64,000 nucleotides of DNA from contig NZ_SMYO01000003.1 of assembly GCF_004358205.1 (NCBI RefSeq), positions 124,001 to 188,000 on the forward strand, read 5' to 3'. The notes under the pieces are model-generated. The model did not search any database. It was not told the DNA's origin and saw only the letters and a list, made by a program, of their open reading frames with translations. Of the stretch, positions 45,737 to 54,365 are shown piece after piece. The position numbers were made by a program, and so were the translations under genes. Position 1 is the stretch's first letter; the number at the start of each line of letters is the position of its first letter. Origin of the DNA: Bacillus salipaludis (lineage in GTDB: Bacteria > Bacillota > Bacilli > Bacillales_B > DSM-18226).

Positions 45737-47386
45737 TTATGCCGGCTGCGGACGGCTATGCCCATATATGTTAATATAAATTTGTTCAATTTCTTCACCG
45801 GTTAAATCGCCTTGTTTCAGCAGTTCCGCTGCAATCAAATGGACGAAGTCAGCGTGTTCGCGAACTAACTTTTTCACCTCAAGCATCTGGGCTTTCAGCA
45901 ATTCATTAATCTTTGACCGAAGCGCCTTTAGTCCCTCAGCCTGAGATCCTAAAGCGAGCCAGCTAAACAACTCGTCACCCATGCCCACTGCACCTAGGTA
46001 AGCACCGGCTAACAAAGTTGCCTGCTGCAAATCCGAGGTAACACCGTTTAATTTTTTTCCAAGAAACTCTTCTTCAGCTGCCCTAGCCGCGAGACAGACT
46101 TGGATTTCTGCAAGAATTTCATCATCACTTCGATTATAGCGTTCATGTGTTGGTTTAGTTGCAGCGAGGCCCAGTGCCCCGCCTCGGCGGATGATTGTCA
46201 CCTTCCACACACGTTCGTGTGCCTTCAAAAGATATTGTGCAACCGCATGACCAGCCTCATGGTATGCAACATTTCGTTTTTCGTCCTCGCTCATGGATCG
46301 GAGCGGCTGTTTTAGTCCCCACTCATATGTCTCCATCGCTGCCCGGAAATCCTCATAGCTTGCTAACTGGGCACCACGCTGGTGTGCGATGACAACAGAC
46401 TCATTCACGATATGTTTTATTTGGGCGGGACTGTAACCAATGGTGTCAAGTGCTGCCTTTTCGGCAGTAATGGTTGGATCTTTTTTTACTTTTTGAAGAT
46501 AGTAATCGAAGACGTCGACACGGCCATCAAAATCTGGGGAATCAACCCAAAGCTTGCGGTCGAAACGGCCGGGGCGAAGGAGCGCTTGATCAAGTACGTC
46601 GGGTAGATTGGTGGCTCCAATGGTTAATACTGCGGGACGATCTGCTTTCTTGCGGCGAAGACCGAGTGAACGAAGGAGCTTCGCTATTTTTGAGTTGTCA
46701 ATATTTGGTGGATCCATTTGCAAAAGCAGCTCATTGAGAAGACCGGAACCGCCCATACCCATGAGTCCTCCCATCATACCTCCTCCGGCCCCACCAGTCT
46801 GACGGCTCATACCGATTGCGTCAATTTCGTCAATAAAAATGATGCAAGCCCCATACACCTTTGAAAGCTTCCTAGCTTTTCGATATAATCCCATCACTTT
46901 TAGATTGCCAACACCAAAGAACATATTTTGAAAGCTTGGCGCTGATGCATAGGCAAAAGGAACCTGTGCTTCGTTGGCAATGACTTGAGCCAAGTACGAC
47001 TTGCCTGTTCCGGGTGGTCCACATAACAGCAACCCTCGGATTGCCTCACCGCCCATTTCCTTGAACTCTTTAACACCTTTAAGCAAGGTAACAATTCTCT
47101 TTGCATTTTCTACAATTTCCGGGTTTCCTCGATAATCGTCCCAAGTTGAACCTGTCTCTCCTGGCAGAATCCAATACGTACGCCCTCGGGCCAAGAACCA
47201 AAAGAGCGCAACAAATTGGATGATCATAAATAGCATTGCAAACAGCAACTGCAGCAATAAACTAAGAATACTAATTGCAATATTCCAGGCTGTTGGCCCT
47301 CCACTCCAAATCAACACCGTGATCAGGACGAGGGCTGCGGCCCAGAGGATAATTTTACGCCACTTAATCCACCGATAATTCCTCAT
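45737..47386 (-). CDS. FtsH-like membrane AAA protease
   Basis: 549 residues with two N-terminal membrane helices (about 12-28 and 37-66) and only a very short outside loop, unlike the larger extracellular domain of true FtsH. The AAA module has Walker A GPPGTGKS (123-130), Walker B IIFIDE (182-187) and a second region of homology with DQALLRPGRFDR (266-277). A Gly/Met-rich insert, GGGMMGGLMGMGGSG, follows Walker B. The peptidase part keeps HEAGH near 375 and a third ligand Asp in GVTSDLQQAT, so zinc proteolysis should work. It is probably a second, specialised FtsH; substrate unknown. Confidence 0.85.
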   Translation of the reverse strand: MRNYRWIKWRKIILWAAALVLITVLIWSGGPTAWNIAISILSLLLQLLFAMLFMIIQFVALFWFLARGRTYWILPGETGSTWDDYRGNPEIVENAKRIVTLLKGVKEFKEMGGEAIRGLLLCGPPGTGKSYLAQVIANEAQVPFAYASAPSFQNMFFGVGNLKVMGLYRKARKLSKVYGACIIFIDEIDAIGMSRQTGGAGGGMMGGLMGMGGSGLLNELLLQMDPPNIDNSKIAKLLRSLGLRRKKADRPAVLTIGATNLPDVLDQALLRPGRFDRKLWVDSPDFDGRVDVFDYYLQKVKKDPTITAEKAALDTIGYSPAQIKHIVNESVVIAHQRGAQLASYEDFRAAMETYEWGLKQPLRSMSEDEKRNVAYHEAGHAVAQYLLKAHERVWKVTIIRRGGALGLAATKPTHERYNRSDDEILAEIQVCLAARAAEEEFLGKKLNGVTSDLQQATLLAGAYLGAVGMGDELFSWLALGSQAEGLKALRSKINELLKAQMLEVKKLVREHADFVHLIAAELLKQGDLTGEEIEQIYINIYGHSRPQPA

Positions 47387-47451
47387 GGTCTCATATCCTT
47401 TACAGAAGATTTAGAATATTCTATGAGCAATTTACTTATAAGTTGCCTAGA

Positions 47452-47518
47452 GTCGAGAAAAATCGGGTAGTGCCAGGCACCACCCGATTTTTCTTGTTTC
47501 ACAGAATTTGTTTCACAA
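47452..47518 (+). repeat. GGTGCC hairpin element, copy B
   Basis: AAAAATCGGGTAGTGCC and GGCACCACCCGATTTTT form a long hairpin with a single-base centre, followed by CTTGTTTCACAG. It sits between the small membrane gene and the FtsH-like gene, and ends right at the stop of the former. It may terminate or pause transcription between them. Confidence 0.85.
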
Positions 47519-47812
47519 CTACTTGGTGAATTTTCCTTTGATGTCCATTAAATATTTGAGGATTACTCCGAGTCCGCCAATGAAATAGAAGGTCACGAGG
47601 ATCCAGCCGCTTGGGTCAATCGGGAACAATGAGATAAGGATATTTAATGGCAGTACGAGGTAGATAATATCTTTTAAATAATTTAATACAATGGAAGGAG
47701 TGAAGGAACCTTTCCAGAAGGATTGGAAAAATCCGATAAGAAAATCAATGATCATGAGTCCAAAGACGCCCCACAAAGTATAAAGCAGCCAATCTGAAAG
47801 TGTAAACGACAT
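47519..47812 (-). CDS. Small integral membrane protein, 97 residues (holin-like topology)
   Basis: Three predicted membrane helices (about 8-30, 42-62 and 69-88) with a lysine-rich end MDIKGKFTK. The layout, FGLMIIDFLIGFFQSFWKG then a second hairpin, recalls phage holin-family and related small Bacillus membrane proteins, but no phage gene is near. GGTGGTGATAAAAC precedes the ATG. It lies immediately upstream of the FtsH-like protease in the same direction, separated by a hairpin element; it might be a partner or substrate, which is only a guess. Confidence 0.72.
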   Translation of the reverse strand: MSFTLSDWLLYTLWGVFGLMIIDFLIGFFQSFWKGSFTPSIVLNYLKDIIYLVLPLNILISLFPIDPSGWILVTFYFIGGLGVILKYLMDIKGKFTK

Positions 47813-48016
47813 GTTTTATCACCACCTTTACTCCAAAATATGCGGTCGGCATAGGACAGGTGATGAGATAATCGGTTAAATAATTAAAATTTTCAGACTA
47901 ATAATTAGAAAAAAACTGCACCTTTTAAAATATCTTTCATCCTTTTTTCATAATTTGTTCATCTTTAGAAAGTAAAATGAAAACATAAAATGAACAAGCT
48001 TCTTATTCATTTTTCT
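47813..48016. other. Intergenic region without recognised gene
   Basis: A/T-rich gap. It contains TTTGTTCATCTTTAG near 47954, which resembles the sequence about 60 bases upstream of the first terminator cassette. No open frame with a ribosome site was found. Confidence 0.45.
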
Positions 48017-48069
48017 CCCTTTTAATATATTTTTTGTGGATCCGGCCCGAGTGGTCGGATATTTTTTTG
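48017..48069 (+). terminator. Terminator cassette, copy 2
   Basis: CCCTTTTAATATATTTTTT precedes ATCCGGCC-CGAGT-GGTCGGAT (48040-48060) and seven Ts. It repeats copy 1 at 44201 almost base for base outside the loop. No protein gene ends upstream on the plus strand, so it may terminate an unannotated short RNA. Confidence 0.68.
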
Positions 48070-48103
48070 AGCAATGCTCCAAGGAACCTTCGTATAAACT
48101 AGG

Positions 48104-48136
48104 AAAGCTCCAAACCCACTATAGGATTGGAGCTTT
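48104..48136 (-). terminator. Terminator downstream of the FbpA-like gene
   Basis: AAAGCTCCAA and TTGGAGCTTT form a perfect 10-bp stem around a 13-base loop, just after the gene stop. Confidence 0.75.
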
Positions 48137-48144
48137 CTTACGCA

Positions 48145-48339
48145 CTATCTCATTACAAGATTGTTCTTCCTCTTTTCAACCAAATCATTCGTAACTATAT
48201 AGTGGTATTCTTTTTCAAGTTCACATAAATTCCATTCATATAGATGTTTATTATTTTTCTTGTAAATTCCAAACTTAAGTAGTTCGTCAATCAGGAATTG
48301 CCGTTTTTCCTGTCCTGCTTTTCGAAGTAATATTTTCAT
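48145..48339 (-). CDS. FbpA-family small basic protein
   Basis: 64 residues resembling Fur-regulated basic protein A of Bacillus, a small helper of the iron-sparing response linked to the FsrA small RNA. The match is the helical core RQFLIDELLKFGIYKKNNKHLYEWNL-type sequence, with LIxELLKxGIYKK and LYE..L..LE as the conserved pattern. AGGAGG lies 8 bases before the ATG. I see no clear Fur box upstream, so iron control is not supported here. Related copies in Bacillus genomes are often of unknown regulation. Confidence 0.72.
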   Translation of the reverse strand: MKILLRKAGQEKRQFLIDELLKFGIYKKNNKHLYEWNLCELEKEYHYIVTNDLVEKRKNNLVMR

Positions 48340-48373
48340 TTGTTAAACCTCCTAATTATTAACTGGTTTTTTC

Positions 48374-48617
48374 GGTGGTTTACTTTATAGAATTCGAAAT
48401 GATTTAGCTGTAACTATTGTTTTATGGACCATAATTAGTAAAGAGGTAGAAAAAATCCTGTCAAAAAGCGTTTGTAGGAATAAATCATAATGAAATAATA
48501 TTTGATGAAAGAAAATCAACTCCTTTCCCATTGGCCATTATAAGGGCTTATTGGAAAGGGAATTGTCGATACCTGCCAGATGGACACACACTTAATGAAA
48601 TTGTTAAATTCTTATAA
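48374..48617 (+). pseudogene. Decayed small gene with a frameshift in an A run
   Basis: One frame reads GLLYRIRNDLAVTIVLW and VEKILSK from 48374 to an AAAAA run near 48467. The reading then continues one base out of phase as AFVGINHNEIIFDER, AIIRAYWKGNCRYLPDG and NEIVKFL, ending at TAA 48615-48617. Removing one A would join both into one protein of about 80 residues. No start codon with a ribosome site is visible at the left end. I recognise no family. A sequencing error in the homopolymer is an alternative to true decay. Confidence 0.42.
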
Positions 48618-48814
48618 TATAAGTAAGAAAAATAAATTTTCAGTAACATTAGGATTTATCTTAGCTCGGTCCCCTATTCTATATTCCCCATTACCGCTTG
48701 TTCAAACCTAATTGGATTATTTTTAATGTGTGTTGGAAAGTATGTGTGAAGAAGAAAGTAGTTTTAACCAGTTTGTTATACTGTAGAAAGAACGGGCCAT
48801 TATAGGAGGATGTA

Positions 48815-49516
48815 ATGAAGAAAAGAATACTTTTATCTTCAGTTATCTTGCTTGCACTTTTTTTAACTTTATTGGGTACATACAAATTAATGAATTCACG
48901 GACTTACCAGTTATTTGGTGGTATTACGGACCATGTTAAAACCAATAAAAAGGTGGTAGCTCTTACCTTTGATGATGGTCCTACAAGGAACGTGGACAAT
49001 ATATTGACCCTTCTCGATCAGTACCATGCTAAAGCAACCTTTTTCCTCATTGGCAATGAATTACATCAGCATCCAGATGAGGGACGCAAAATTGCAGCAG
49101 CCGGACATCAAATCGGCAATCACACCTATTCACATAAAAGGATGATTTTTAAAAGCCCTAATTATATTAAGAGAGAAATTGTACAAACGGATAAGTTGAT
49201 TCGCAAAGTTGGATATAAGGGAGAAATCGATGTTCGTCCGCCAAATGGAAAAAAACTTGTCGGACTCCCCTTTTATTTGAACAAGCATCATAGGGATACC
49301 ATCACATGGAACCTAGAACCGGACACCTATTATACCTCTATTAAGGATAAGGTAAACTATGTAAAACAGAATATCAAACCAGGTTCCATCATACTCCTCC
49401 ATCCCATGTACGACCAGACTGGAAACGAACAAAAAACCATTGAGGGGATCCTAAAAGAATTAACAGAAAAAGGATATAAATTTGTAACAGTAAATGAACT
49501 ACAAAACCGATTTTAA
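48815..49516 (+). CDS. Polysaccharide deacetylase (NodB-fold)
   Basis: Membrane-anchored carbohydrate esterase family 4 enzyme of 233 residues. An N-terminal helix at 4-24 anchors it outside. The catalytic Asp and metal ligands appear in ALTFDDGPTRNVDNIL, then the ligand pair HQIGNHTYSHKRM, and a later motif RPPNGKK, with the end motif IILLHPMYD. It should remove acetyl groups from peptidoglycan or chitin-type sugars; which one is not resolved. AGGAGG precedes the ATG. Its end converges with queE across a GGTGCC hairpin element. Confidence 0.88.
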   Translation: MKKRILLSSVILLALFLTLLGTYKLMNSRTYQLFGGITDHVKTNKKVVALTFDDGPTRNVDNILTLLDQYHAKATFFLIGNELHQHPDEGRKIAAAGHQIGNHTYSHKRMIFKSPNYIKREIVQTDKLIRKVGYKGEIDVRPPNGKKLVGLPFYLNKHHRDTITWNLEPDTYYTSIKDKVNYVKQNIKPGSIILLHPMYDQTGNEQKTIEGILKELTEKGYKFVTVNELQNRF

Positions 49517-49517
49517 A

Positions 49518-49579
49518 TTCGACAAAAATCGGGCGGTGCCAGGCACCACCCGATTTTTCTTGTTTCACAGAATGTTCCA
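49518..49579 (+). repeat. GGTGCC hairpin element, copy C
   Basis: TTCGACAAAAATCGGGCGG then TGCCAGGCACCACCCGATTT is the most complete copy, with a 16-17 bp stem. It lies between converging polysaccharide deacetylase and queE genes, where it would act as a bidirectional terminator. Confidence 0.87.
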
Positions 49580-49586
49580 TACGAAT

Positions 49587-50309
49587 CTATACTCCTCGTT
49601 TATTCCCCCACAGCAAGGTGTGTAATTGGGGTAGAACTTTTACGTTGTTAAAGTCTGAATCTTGCATGACTTTATCAACGAGGAGCTCATATTTTTTTAG
49701 TAGATGCATTAGTAGTGCTTGATTGTCAGAGGTGTTGATATCATCATTACCTACCGACAAGAAGAATGGTACATAGGGGTAGCGTTGGTGAATATTTTTG
49801 GCATATTCATAATCACGATTATCGAAAATCACAACTTTGAGACTTACATTATGGGAGGATTCCTTCAAATTCTCAATGATCTGGTCTAGTACTGAAAAGT
49901 CTGTTACCATTTTCGAACTTGGTGGTTTTGGAGAAATCGTTAGTTCATCAATCTCCAAGAACCAATCCTGCCACTTGCTGCCTTGCGTTTCGAGGCCTAT
50001 TTTAATCTCATTTTCTTTAAAAATCTTAATCAATGAATCCAAGTTTTTAAGTAGCGCCGGGTTTCCCCCTGAGATCGTAACAAATGAAAAACGATCACCG
50101 CCAATTTCCTTTAGCTCCTGCCAAACTTCCTCTGCTTCTATCATCCGAATATCACTTTTTCCAGAACCGTCCCAGGTAAAGGCAGAGTCACACCAGCTGC
50201 AGGAATAATCGCATCCGGCCGTTCTGACAAACATCGTTTTTTGGCCAATTACGGCTCCCTCGCCTTGAATCGTTGGTCCGAAAATTTCCATTATGGGTAG
50301 TTTAGTCAA
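49587..50309 (-). CDS. queE: 7-carboxy-7-deazaguanine synthase QueE
   Basis: Radical SAM enzyme converting 6-carboxytetrahydropterin to 7-carboxy-7-deazaguanine in preQ0/queuosine synthesis. Cluster cysteines are in AGCDYSCSWCDSAFTW; EIFGPTIQGEG, TISGGNPAL and SPKPPSSKM are family marks. I start at TTG 50309, about 240 residues, which overlaps the queD stop by 8 bases and aligns with the B. subtilis N terminus. The frame is open to 50384 inside queD but that extension is unlikely. It is last of queC-queD-queE. Confidence 0.93.
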   Translation of the reverse strand: MTKLPIMEIFGPTIQGEGAVIGQKTMFVRTAGCDYSCSWCDSAFTWDGSGKSDIRMIEAEEVWQELKEIGGDRFSFVTISGGNPALLKNLDSLIKIFKENEIKIGLETQGSKWQDWFLEIDELTISPKPPSSKMVTDFSVLDQIIENLKESSHNVSLKVVIFDNRDYEYAKNIHQRYPYVPFFLSVGNDDINTSDNQALLMHLLKKYELLVDKVMQDSDFNNVKVLPQLHTLLWGNKRGV

Positions 50310-50784
50310 GTTCCATCCACTCCCGTCTTGCTTCCGCATAGCTTGTCGGCGTTTCAAAAAGACGCACAAACTCGACTCTTGCACCTTGATACCTTTGCTG
50401 TCTTTCTTCCTTTAAAAGTGCCTCAGCCATTTTTTCATAAATCCAGACAACCATGTTTTCCGCGGTAGTATTCATCGGTGGAAGCGTTTCATTTAAATAG
50501 CGGTGGTCTAGAAAAATTTCGATCTCATTTTTCCAAATCTCTTTAATATCACCAAAATCAATCATGAGACCACGTTTATCGACAAATCCGCTCAATCCAA
50601 AAATCACCTTATACGTATGACCATGAAGATTTTTGCATTTCCCTTCATAGTTATGGAGATGATGCGCCGCATCAAAGGTAAATTCCTTGCTGACGAGGAC
50701 TCTTTTAGAATGATATTTTAATTGATTTGGCTGGATATCTTCGTTGATTTTTTGGAGTTTATCCACGATTCGAAAACCATACAT
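50302..50784 (-). CDS. queD: 6-carboxy-5,6,7,8-tetrahydropterin synthase QueD
   Basis: Converts dihydroneopterin triphosphate to 6-carboxytetrahydropterin, a PTPS-family zinc enzyme of 160 residues. Zinc histidines lie in FDAAHHLHNYEGKCKNLHGHTY, where the first cysteine (KCKN) is the catalytic thiol. LMIDFGDIK, LDHRYLNE and PTAEN-like MNTTAENMV are further signatures. It follows queC by only four bases, and its stop overlaps queE. Confidence 0.94.
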   Translation of the reverse strand: MYGFRIVDKLQKINEDIQPNQLKYHSKRVLVSKEFTFDAAHHLHNYEGKCKNLHGHTYKVIFGLSGFVDKRGLMIDFGDIKEIWKNEIEIFLDHRYLNETLPPMNTTAENMVVWIYEKMAEALLKEERQQRYQGARVEFVRLFETPTSYAEARREWMELD

Positions 50785-50788
50785 GTGA

Positions 50789-51448
50789 TTATAACTCCTT
50801 TCGTGTGCTTAAATATTGATCTAGTCCGTTTTTTCGTAACTTACATGCCGGGCATTCACCGCAGCCATCTGCGATAATACCGTTATAACAAGTTAAAGTT
50901 TTTTCTCTGACAAACTCTAAAGCACCAAGTTCATCTGCCAGCTGCCATGTTTCCGCTTTATCGATCCACATTAAGGGAGTATGAATCACAAATTGTTGAT
51001 CCATAGACAGGTTTAAGGTAACATTCAATGATTTAATAAACACATCACGGCAATCCGGGTAACCGCTGAAATCTGTCTCACATACACCGGTTACAATATG
51101 TTTTGCTCCTACTTGACTCGCTAGCACACCGGCAAAGGACATAAATAAAAGGTTCCGACCTGGAACAAATGTATTCGGCAGTCCCCCATCTTCGCCCTCT
51201 TTCACTTCAATATCATCCCTCGTTAATGCGTTGGGAGCCAGCTGGTTTAATAATGACATATCTAAAATATGATGTTTCACACCAAGTTCATTCGCAATAT
51301 TTTGGGCACATTCAATTTCCAACTTGTGCCGTTGATTATAATTAAACGTTACGGCAATTACTTCTTCAAAACGCTCTAATGCCCAGAATAAACATGTCGT
51401 ACTATCCTGGCCGCCGCTAAAAACAACAACTGCTTTATCTTTTTTCAC
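50789..51448 (-). CDS. queC: 7-cyano-7-deazaguanine synthase QueC
   Basis: ATP-dependent conversion of carboxy-deazaguanine to preQ0, 219 residues. The PP-loop is [15 protein letters not shown] and the zinc site is [19 protein letters not shown]. It starts at GTG 51448 with AAAGGAGAG upstream. It heads the operon under a preQ1 riboswitch, so preQ1 should shut expression of the whole set. The fourth pathway gene queF is not in the window. Confidence 0.95.
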   Translation of the reverse strand: MKKDKAVVVFSGGQDSTTCLFWALERFEEVIAVTFNYNQRHKLEIECAQNIANELGVKHHILDMSLLNQLAPNALTRDDIEVKEGEDGGLPNTFVPGRNLLFMSFAGVLASQVGAKHIVTGVCETDFSGYPDCRDVFIKSLNVTLNLSMDQQFVIHTPLMWIDKAETWQLADELGALEFVREKTLTCYNGIIADGCGECPACKLRKNGLDQYLSTRKEL

Positions 51449-51506
51449 GTTAAACTCTCTCCTTTAAATAAAAAAACAGACCCACTAAAGAAAGCAGACC
51501 CGTTTT

Positions 51507-51544
51507 CCTTAGTTTTTTTAAAGAGGGGTGCTAGAACCTCTACC
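51507..51544 (-). promoter_or_regulatory. Type I preQ1 riboswitch
   Basis: On the minus strand AGAGGTTCTAGCACCCCTCT is followed by TTAAAAAAACTAAGG, matching the preQ1-I aptamer: P1 stem AGAGG with CCTCT, the CTAGCA loop, and the A-rich tail ending in ACTAAGG. The tail can pair with CTTTAGT located further downstream, a likely alternative structure. The T-run after GGGTCTG before queC suggests control by termination. Confidence 0.93.
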
Positions 51545-51628
51545 GCAGATATACGGATTTGTATATATTATTAGTCACCAAATTATATTACTATTTTTTA
51601 CGTTGGCTGTCACTACCCGAAATTTTGA

Positions 51629-51694
51629 ATTCGACAAAAACCGGGCGGTGACAGGCACCACCCAATTTTTCTTGTTCCACAAAATGGTCCACAG
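51629..51694 (+). repeat. GGTGCC hairpin element, copy D
   Basis: TTCGACAAAAACCGGGCGG, then TGACAGGCACCACCCAATTT and CTTGTTCCACA. A few changes from copy C weaken the stem. It lies at the 3-prime end of the KinB-like kinase gene and could end its transcript. Confidence 0.83.
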
Positions 51695-51699
51695 GCAAT

Positions 51700-52914
51700 C
51701 TAAATATGATGATATGGAAAGCGGACGACGACGGTTGTTCCTTTGTCGATGGAGCTTATAAATTGAATGGTTCCGTTGTATTTTTCGACGATGTTGTAGC
51801 AGATCATTAGTCCTAGACCTGTGCCCTTGCTTTTTAGTGAATAAAAGGGGGTGCCGAGTGATTTGATAACTTCTTCTGACATTCCGTTTCCATCATCGGT
51901 GATTTGGATTTCGACTTCATTTTTTACTTTTTCGGTCTTTACATGGACAGTATCTCCCACTTTTGAAGCTTCAATTGCATTTTTAATGAGGTTTATCACC
52001 AGTTGTTTAAACTCAATGACATTTACTGCAATCAAACAATCTTCTACCACCTTTAACTCAATATGATTATCGTGCAGGAGACCATATGATTTGAGTAAAT
52101 CTGTCACGCTTTGAAGAACCACGGCAACATCCACTGTTTCCATCCTTTTATCCTTATCCGGTTTAGCTATCGTTAAAAACTGAGAAATGACGTGTTCTGC
52201 CGTATTAATTTCATCAATCATAAGAGAAAAATTCTTTTTAAAACCCTCACTTAGAGATGCATCCTTTTCAAATAATTGCAAAAACCCTTTCACGACCGTA
52301 AGTGGATTCCTTATTTCATGCGCAACCGCAGCAGCTAACTGTCCCGTTGTCTTCAAGCGCTCTGTCTGCTGGATTTGTTCATAATACATTTGCTGTTTTT
52401 TAATCCGAGCAGAAGCTAAATAAAAAATAAAAAATAACATTACTTGACTGGCAATAAAATTCATCAGATTTCCAAGTAAATCCATTTTAATATAAGTATA
52501 AAATGATGTTTGCTTATTTAATGAAAAAAAGCCAAAAAGCAGGAAAATAAGTATACTGTTTAAGACTAACGAAAAATAAAAAAGCTTTGAATCAAAAAAC
52601 AATATGGAGATTGCCGGAATGAAACATAAAAAGATAAATGTTGACCACGTTTCACTATATAAAAAGAACAGCGTGTAAAAATATGCCGCACATATCAAAA
52701 TAATGACGATTCGAAAAAGATGTGTTTCATGTTTTGGATATAAAAGTAAACATATGGATAATACTGCAACAAGGCATATATGTAGGATCATCCCCGCCCC
52801 AAAGTGATGGTACTGTGGGTTCGCAACGAATAATCCCATGATCATAAGGAAAATGATGATGGAGGTAAATAGATAGTAAAATTTTTGAGTAATTAAATTG
52901 TAAAACTGCTTCAT
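51700..52914 (-). CDS. Membrane sensor histidine kinase, KinB/NtrB type
   Basis: 404 residues: about six membrane helices in the first 185 residues, a short linker, and a kinase core. The H-box is AAVAHEIRNPLTVVKGFLQLF, the N-box LVINLIKNAIEAS, G boxes ITDDGNGMSEEVI and SKGTGLGLMICYN. This plan (multi-helix sensor, no PAS, no response regulator alongside) is that of sporulation-type kinases such as KinB, which feed the phosphorelay. No partner regulator is encoded nearby, so the phosphorelay is a plausible target but unproven. Confidence 0.85.
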   Translation of the reverse strand: MKQFYNLITQKFYYLFTSIIIFLMIMGLFVANPQYHHFGAGMILHICLVAVLSICLLLYPKHETHLFRIVIILICAAYFYTLFFLYSETWSTFIFLCFIPAISILFFDSKLFYFSLVLNSILIFLLFGFFSLNKQTSFYTYIKMDLLGNLMNFIASQVMLFFIFYLASARIKKQQMYYEQIQQTERLKTTGQLAAAVAHEIRNPLTVVKGFLQLFEKDASLSEGFKKNFSLMIDEINTAEHVISQFLTIAKPDKDKRMETVDVAVVLQSVTDLLKSYGLLHDNHIELKVVEDCLIAVNVIEFKQLVINLIKNAIEASKVGDTVHVKTEKVKNEVEIQITDDGNGMSEEVIKSLGTPFYSLKSKGTGLGLMICYNIVEKYNGTIQFISSIDKGTTVVVRFPYHHI

Positions 52915-53128
52915 GCATACACACCTTTTTTAGTGTAAAAAATTTTCAAAAGCTGTTATTATTCTAACAAAATTCCAGTATTTATAAAACTTCTATTTTT
53001 CTTCAAAGCCGACCTAGGCCTTTCTCATGAATATTCCCGAGCTAGAGCTTTTTTAAATATGAAACAAAGCTCCTATGATATCATGGTACTATCTTGTCTG
53101 ATTTTTAAAATAGATTGAAGGGTTTTAT

Positions 53129-54214
53129 TTGAATATGAATAAAAATTACAAAAGGGTTCGTTTTTCCGTTTCACTAGTAATAGCCATGATCGGTGGCATC
53201 TTATTCTCTATTATCCATACACCAATTCCTTGGCTGCTCGGGCCGATGGTTTCTATATTTATTGGTGCTCGATTTGGAAAAACTCAATTGTATTGGCCTA
53301 GTGGGGTTCGCAACGCTGGTTTGATTATTGTTGGTTATTCCATCGGTTTATCGTTTACTAAAAGTACGCTTCTTCAGATTTTGAAACAATTGCCCACCAT
53401 GCTGCTAATGACCGTTTTACTTGTTGCATTTTGCGCCGGCATTGCTTTTGTCGTTTCAAAATTAACTGGTGTTGACTATCCAACGGTTTTGACAGGAAGT
53501 ATTCCCGGCGGACTGTCACAAATGATTATCTTTGCCGAAGAAGTAAAGGGTATTGACATTACAACGGTCACATTCCTGCAGGTTGCTAGGCTCATGATGA
53601 TTATCTTCTTTGTGCCGTTTCTAATTTTCGGACCGTTTTTTCGGAGTACATCTGCTAGCTCAACTGGGGCATTGATTCATACTGTCCAAACTGCCAATAC
53701 ATCGATTGTTTGGCTTGCAATCCTTTGTGTCATTTGTGCATTTCTCGCCAAAAAACTTAAGTTCCCTACTCCCTTTTTACTGGGACCAATTTTAGGAACA
53801 GCAATTGTCAATATTTCCGGCCTGCATGGTCCTGCACTGCCTGCATCGATTTTGGACCTATCTCAATTTATGATTGGCGGTTACATCGGCTTATTGTTAA
53901 AGCCGGAAAAACTTCAGCATAAGGCCAGAGTGATTACCCTCGCATTAATAAGCGGGATGGTAATGATTTTAGGTTCGTTGGGCCTAAGCCTACTGCTCGT
54001 TTTTCAGGAACATATTACAGCATCGACTAGCTTTTTAAGCGTAGCTCCTGGCGGGATGGATCAAATGGGAATCCTTGCCCATGAGGTTCAGGCTGATTTA
54101 TCAATGGTTACTGGATTCCAATTATTTCGGTTGTTTTTTATCTATTTTGCGGTTCCACCGCTTTTACGCCTGTTTTTTAAAATGAGCATGCGAAAAACGG
54201 CCCGTACTTCGTAA
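53129..54214 (+). CDS. AbrB-family membrane protein (duplicated AbrB transporter domain)
   Basis: Integral membrane protein with two repeats of the AbrB duplication domain, 361 residues and about ten helices. Each half has the glycine-rich pattern HTPIPWLLGPMVS/FPTPFLLGPILG and PGGLSQMI/PGGMDQMGI. Members were once called ammonia-monooxygenase-like; the role is unknown and not transcriptional in spite of the name. TTG 53129 is preceded by GAAGGG at 6 bases; ATG 53135 is an alternative. A terminator follows. Confidence 0.85.
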   Translation: MNMNKNYKRVRFSVSLVIAMIGGILFSIIHTPIPWLLGPMVSIFIGARFGKTQLYWPSGVRNAGLIIVGYSIGLSFTKSTLLQILKQLPTMLLMTVLLVAFCAGIAFVVSKLTGVDYPTVLTGSIPGGLSQMIIFAEEVKGIDITTVTFLQVARLMMIIFFVPFLIFGPFFRSTSASSTGALIHTVQTANTSIVWLAILCVICAFLAKKLKFPTPFLLGPILGTAIVNISGLHGPALPASILDLSQFMIGGYIGLLLKPEKLQHKARVITLALISGMVMILGSLGLSLLLVFQEHITASTSFLSVAPGGMDQMGILAHEVQADLSMVTGFQLFRLFFIYFAVPPLLRLFFKMSMRKTARTS

Positions 54215-54219
54215 GATTT

Positions 54220-54242
54220 GGTGTCATAGAGACTATGGCACC
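54220..54242 (+). terminator. Terminator after the AbrB-family gene
   Basis: GGTGTCATAG and CTATGGCACC form a 10-bp stem with one wobble and a 3-base loop, followed by TTTAAAA. Confidence 0.7.
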
Positions 54243-54365
54243 TTTAAAAAACAAGTTTGGTTTACATAATATTATTACGATAAATAACACAGCCTTAAAA
54301 ATTCTAATGTTTAAAAGATGTTTGCTATAATGATGAAAAATAAGCGTTTTTTTGCGGGGGATTTT

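Noticed and set aside
47519..47812. Prophage holin marking a phage remnant
   Set aside because: Only the membrane topology is holin-like; no endolysin, capsid or integrase gene lies nearby.
48691..48885. 64-residue minus-strand frame before the polysaccharide deacetylase
   Set aside because: It overlaps the deacetylase start and its ribosome site, and lacks one of its own.
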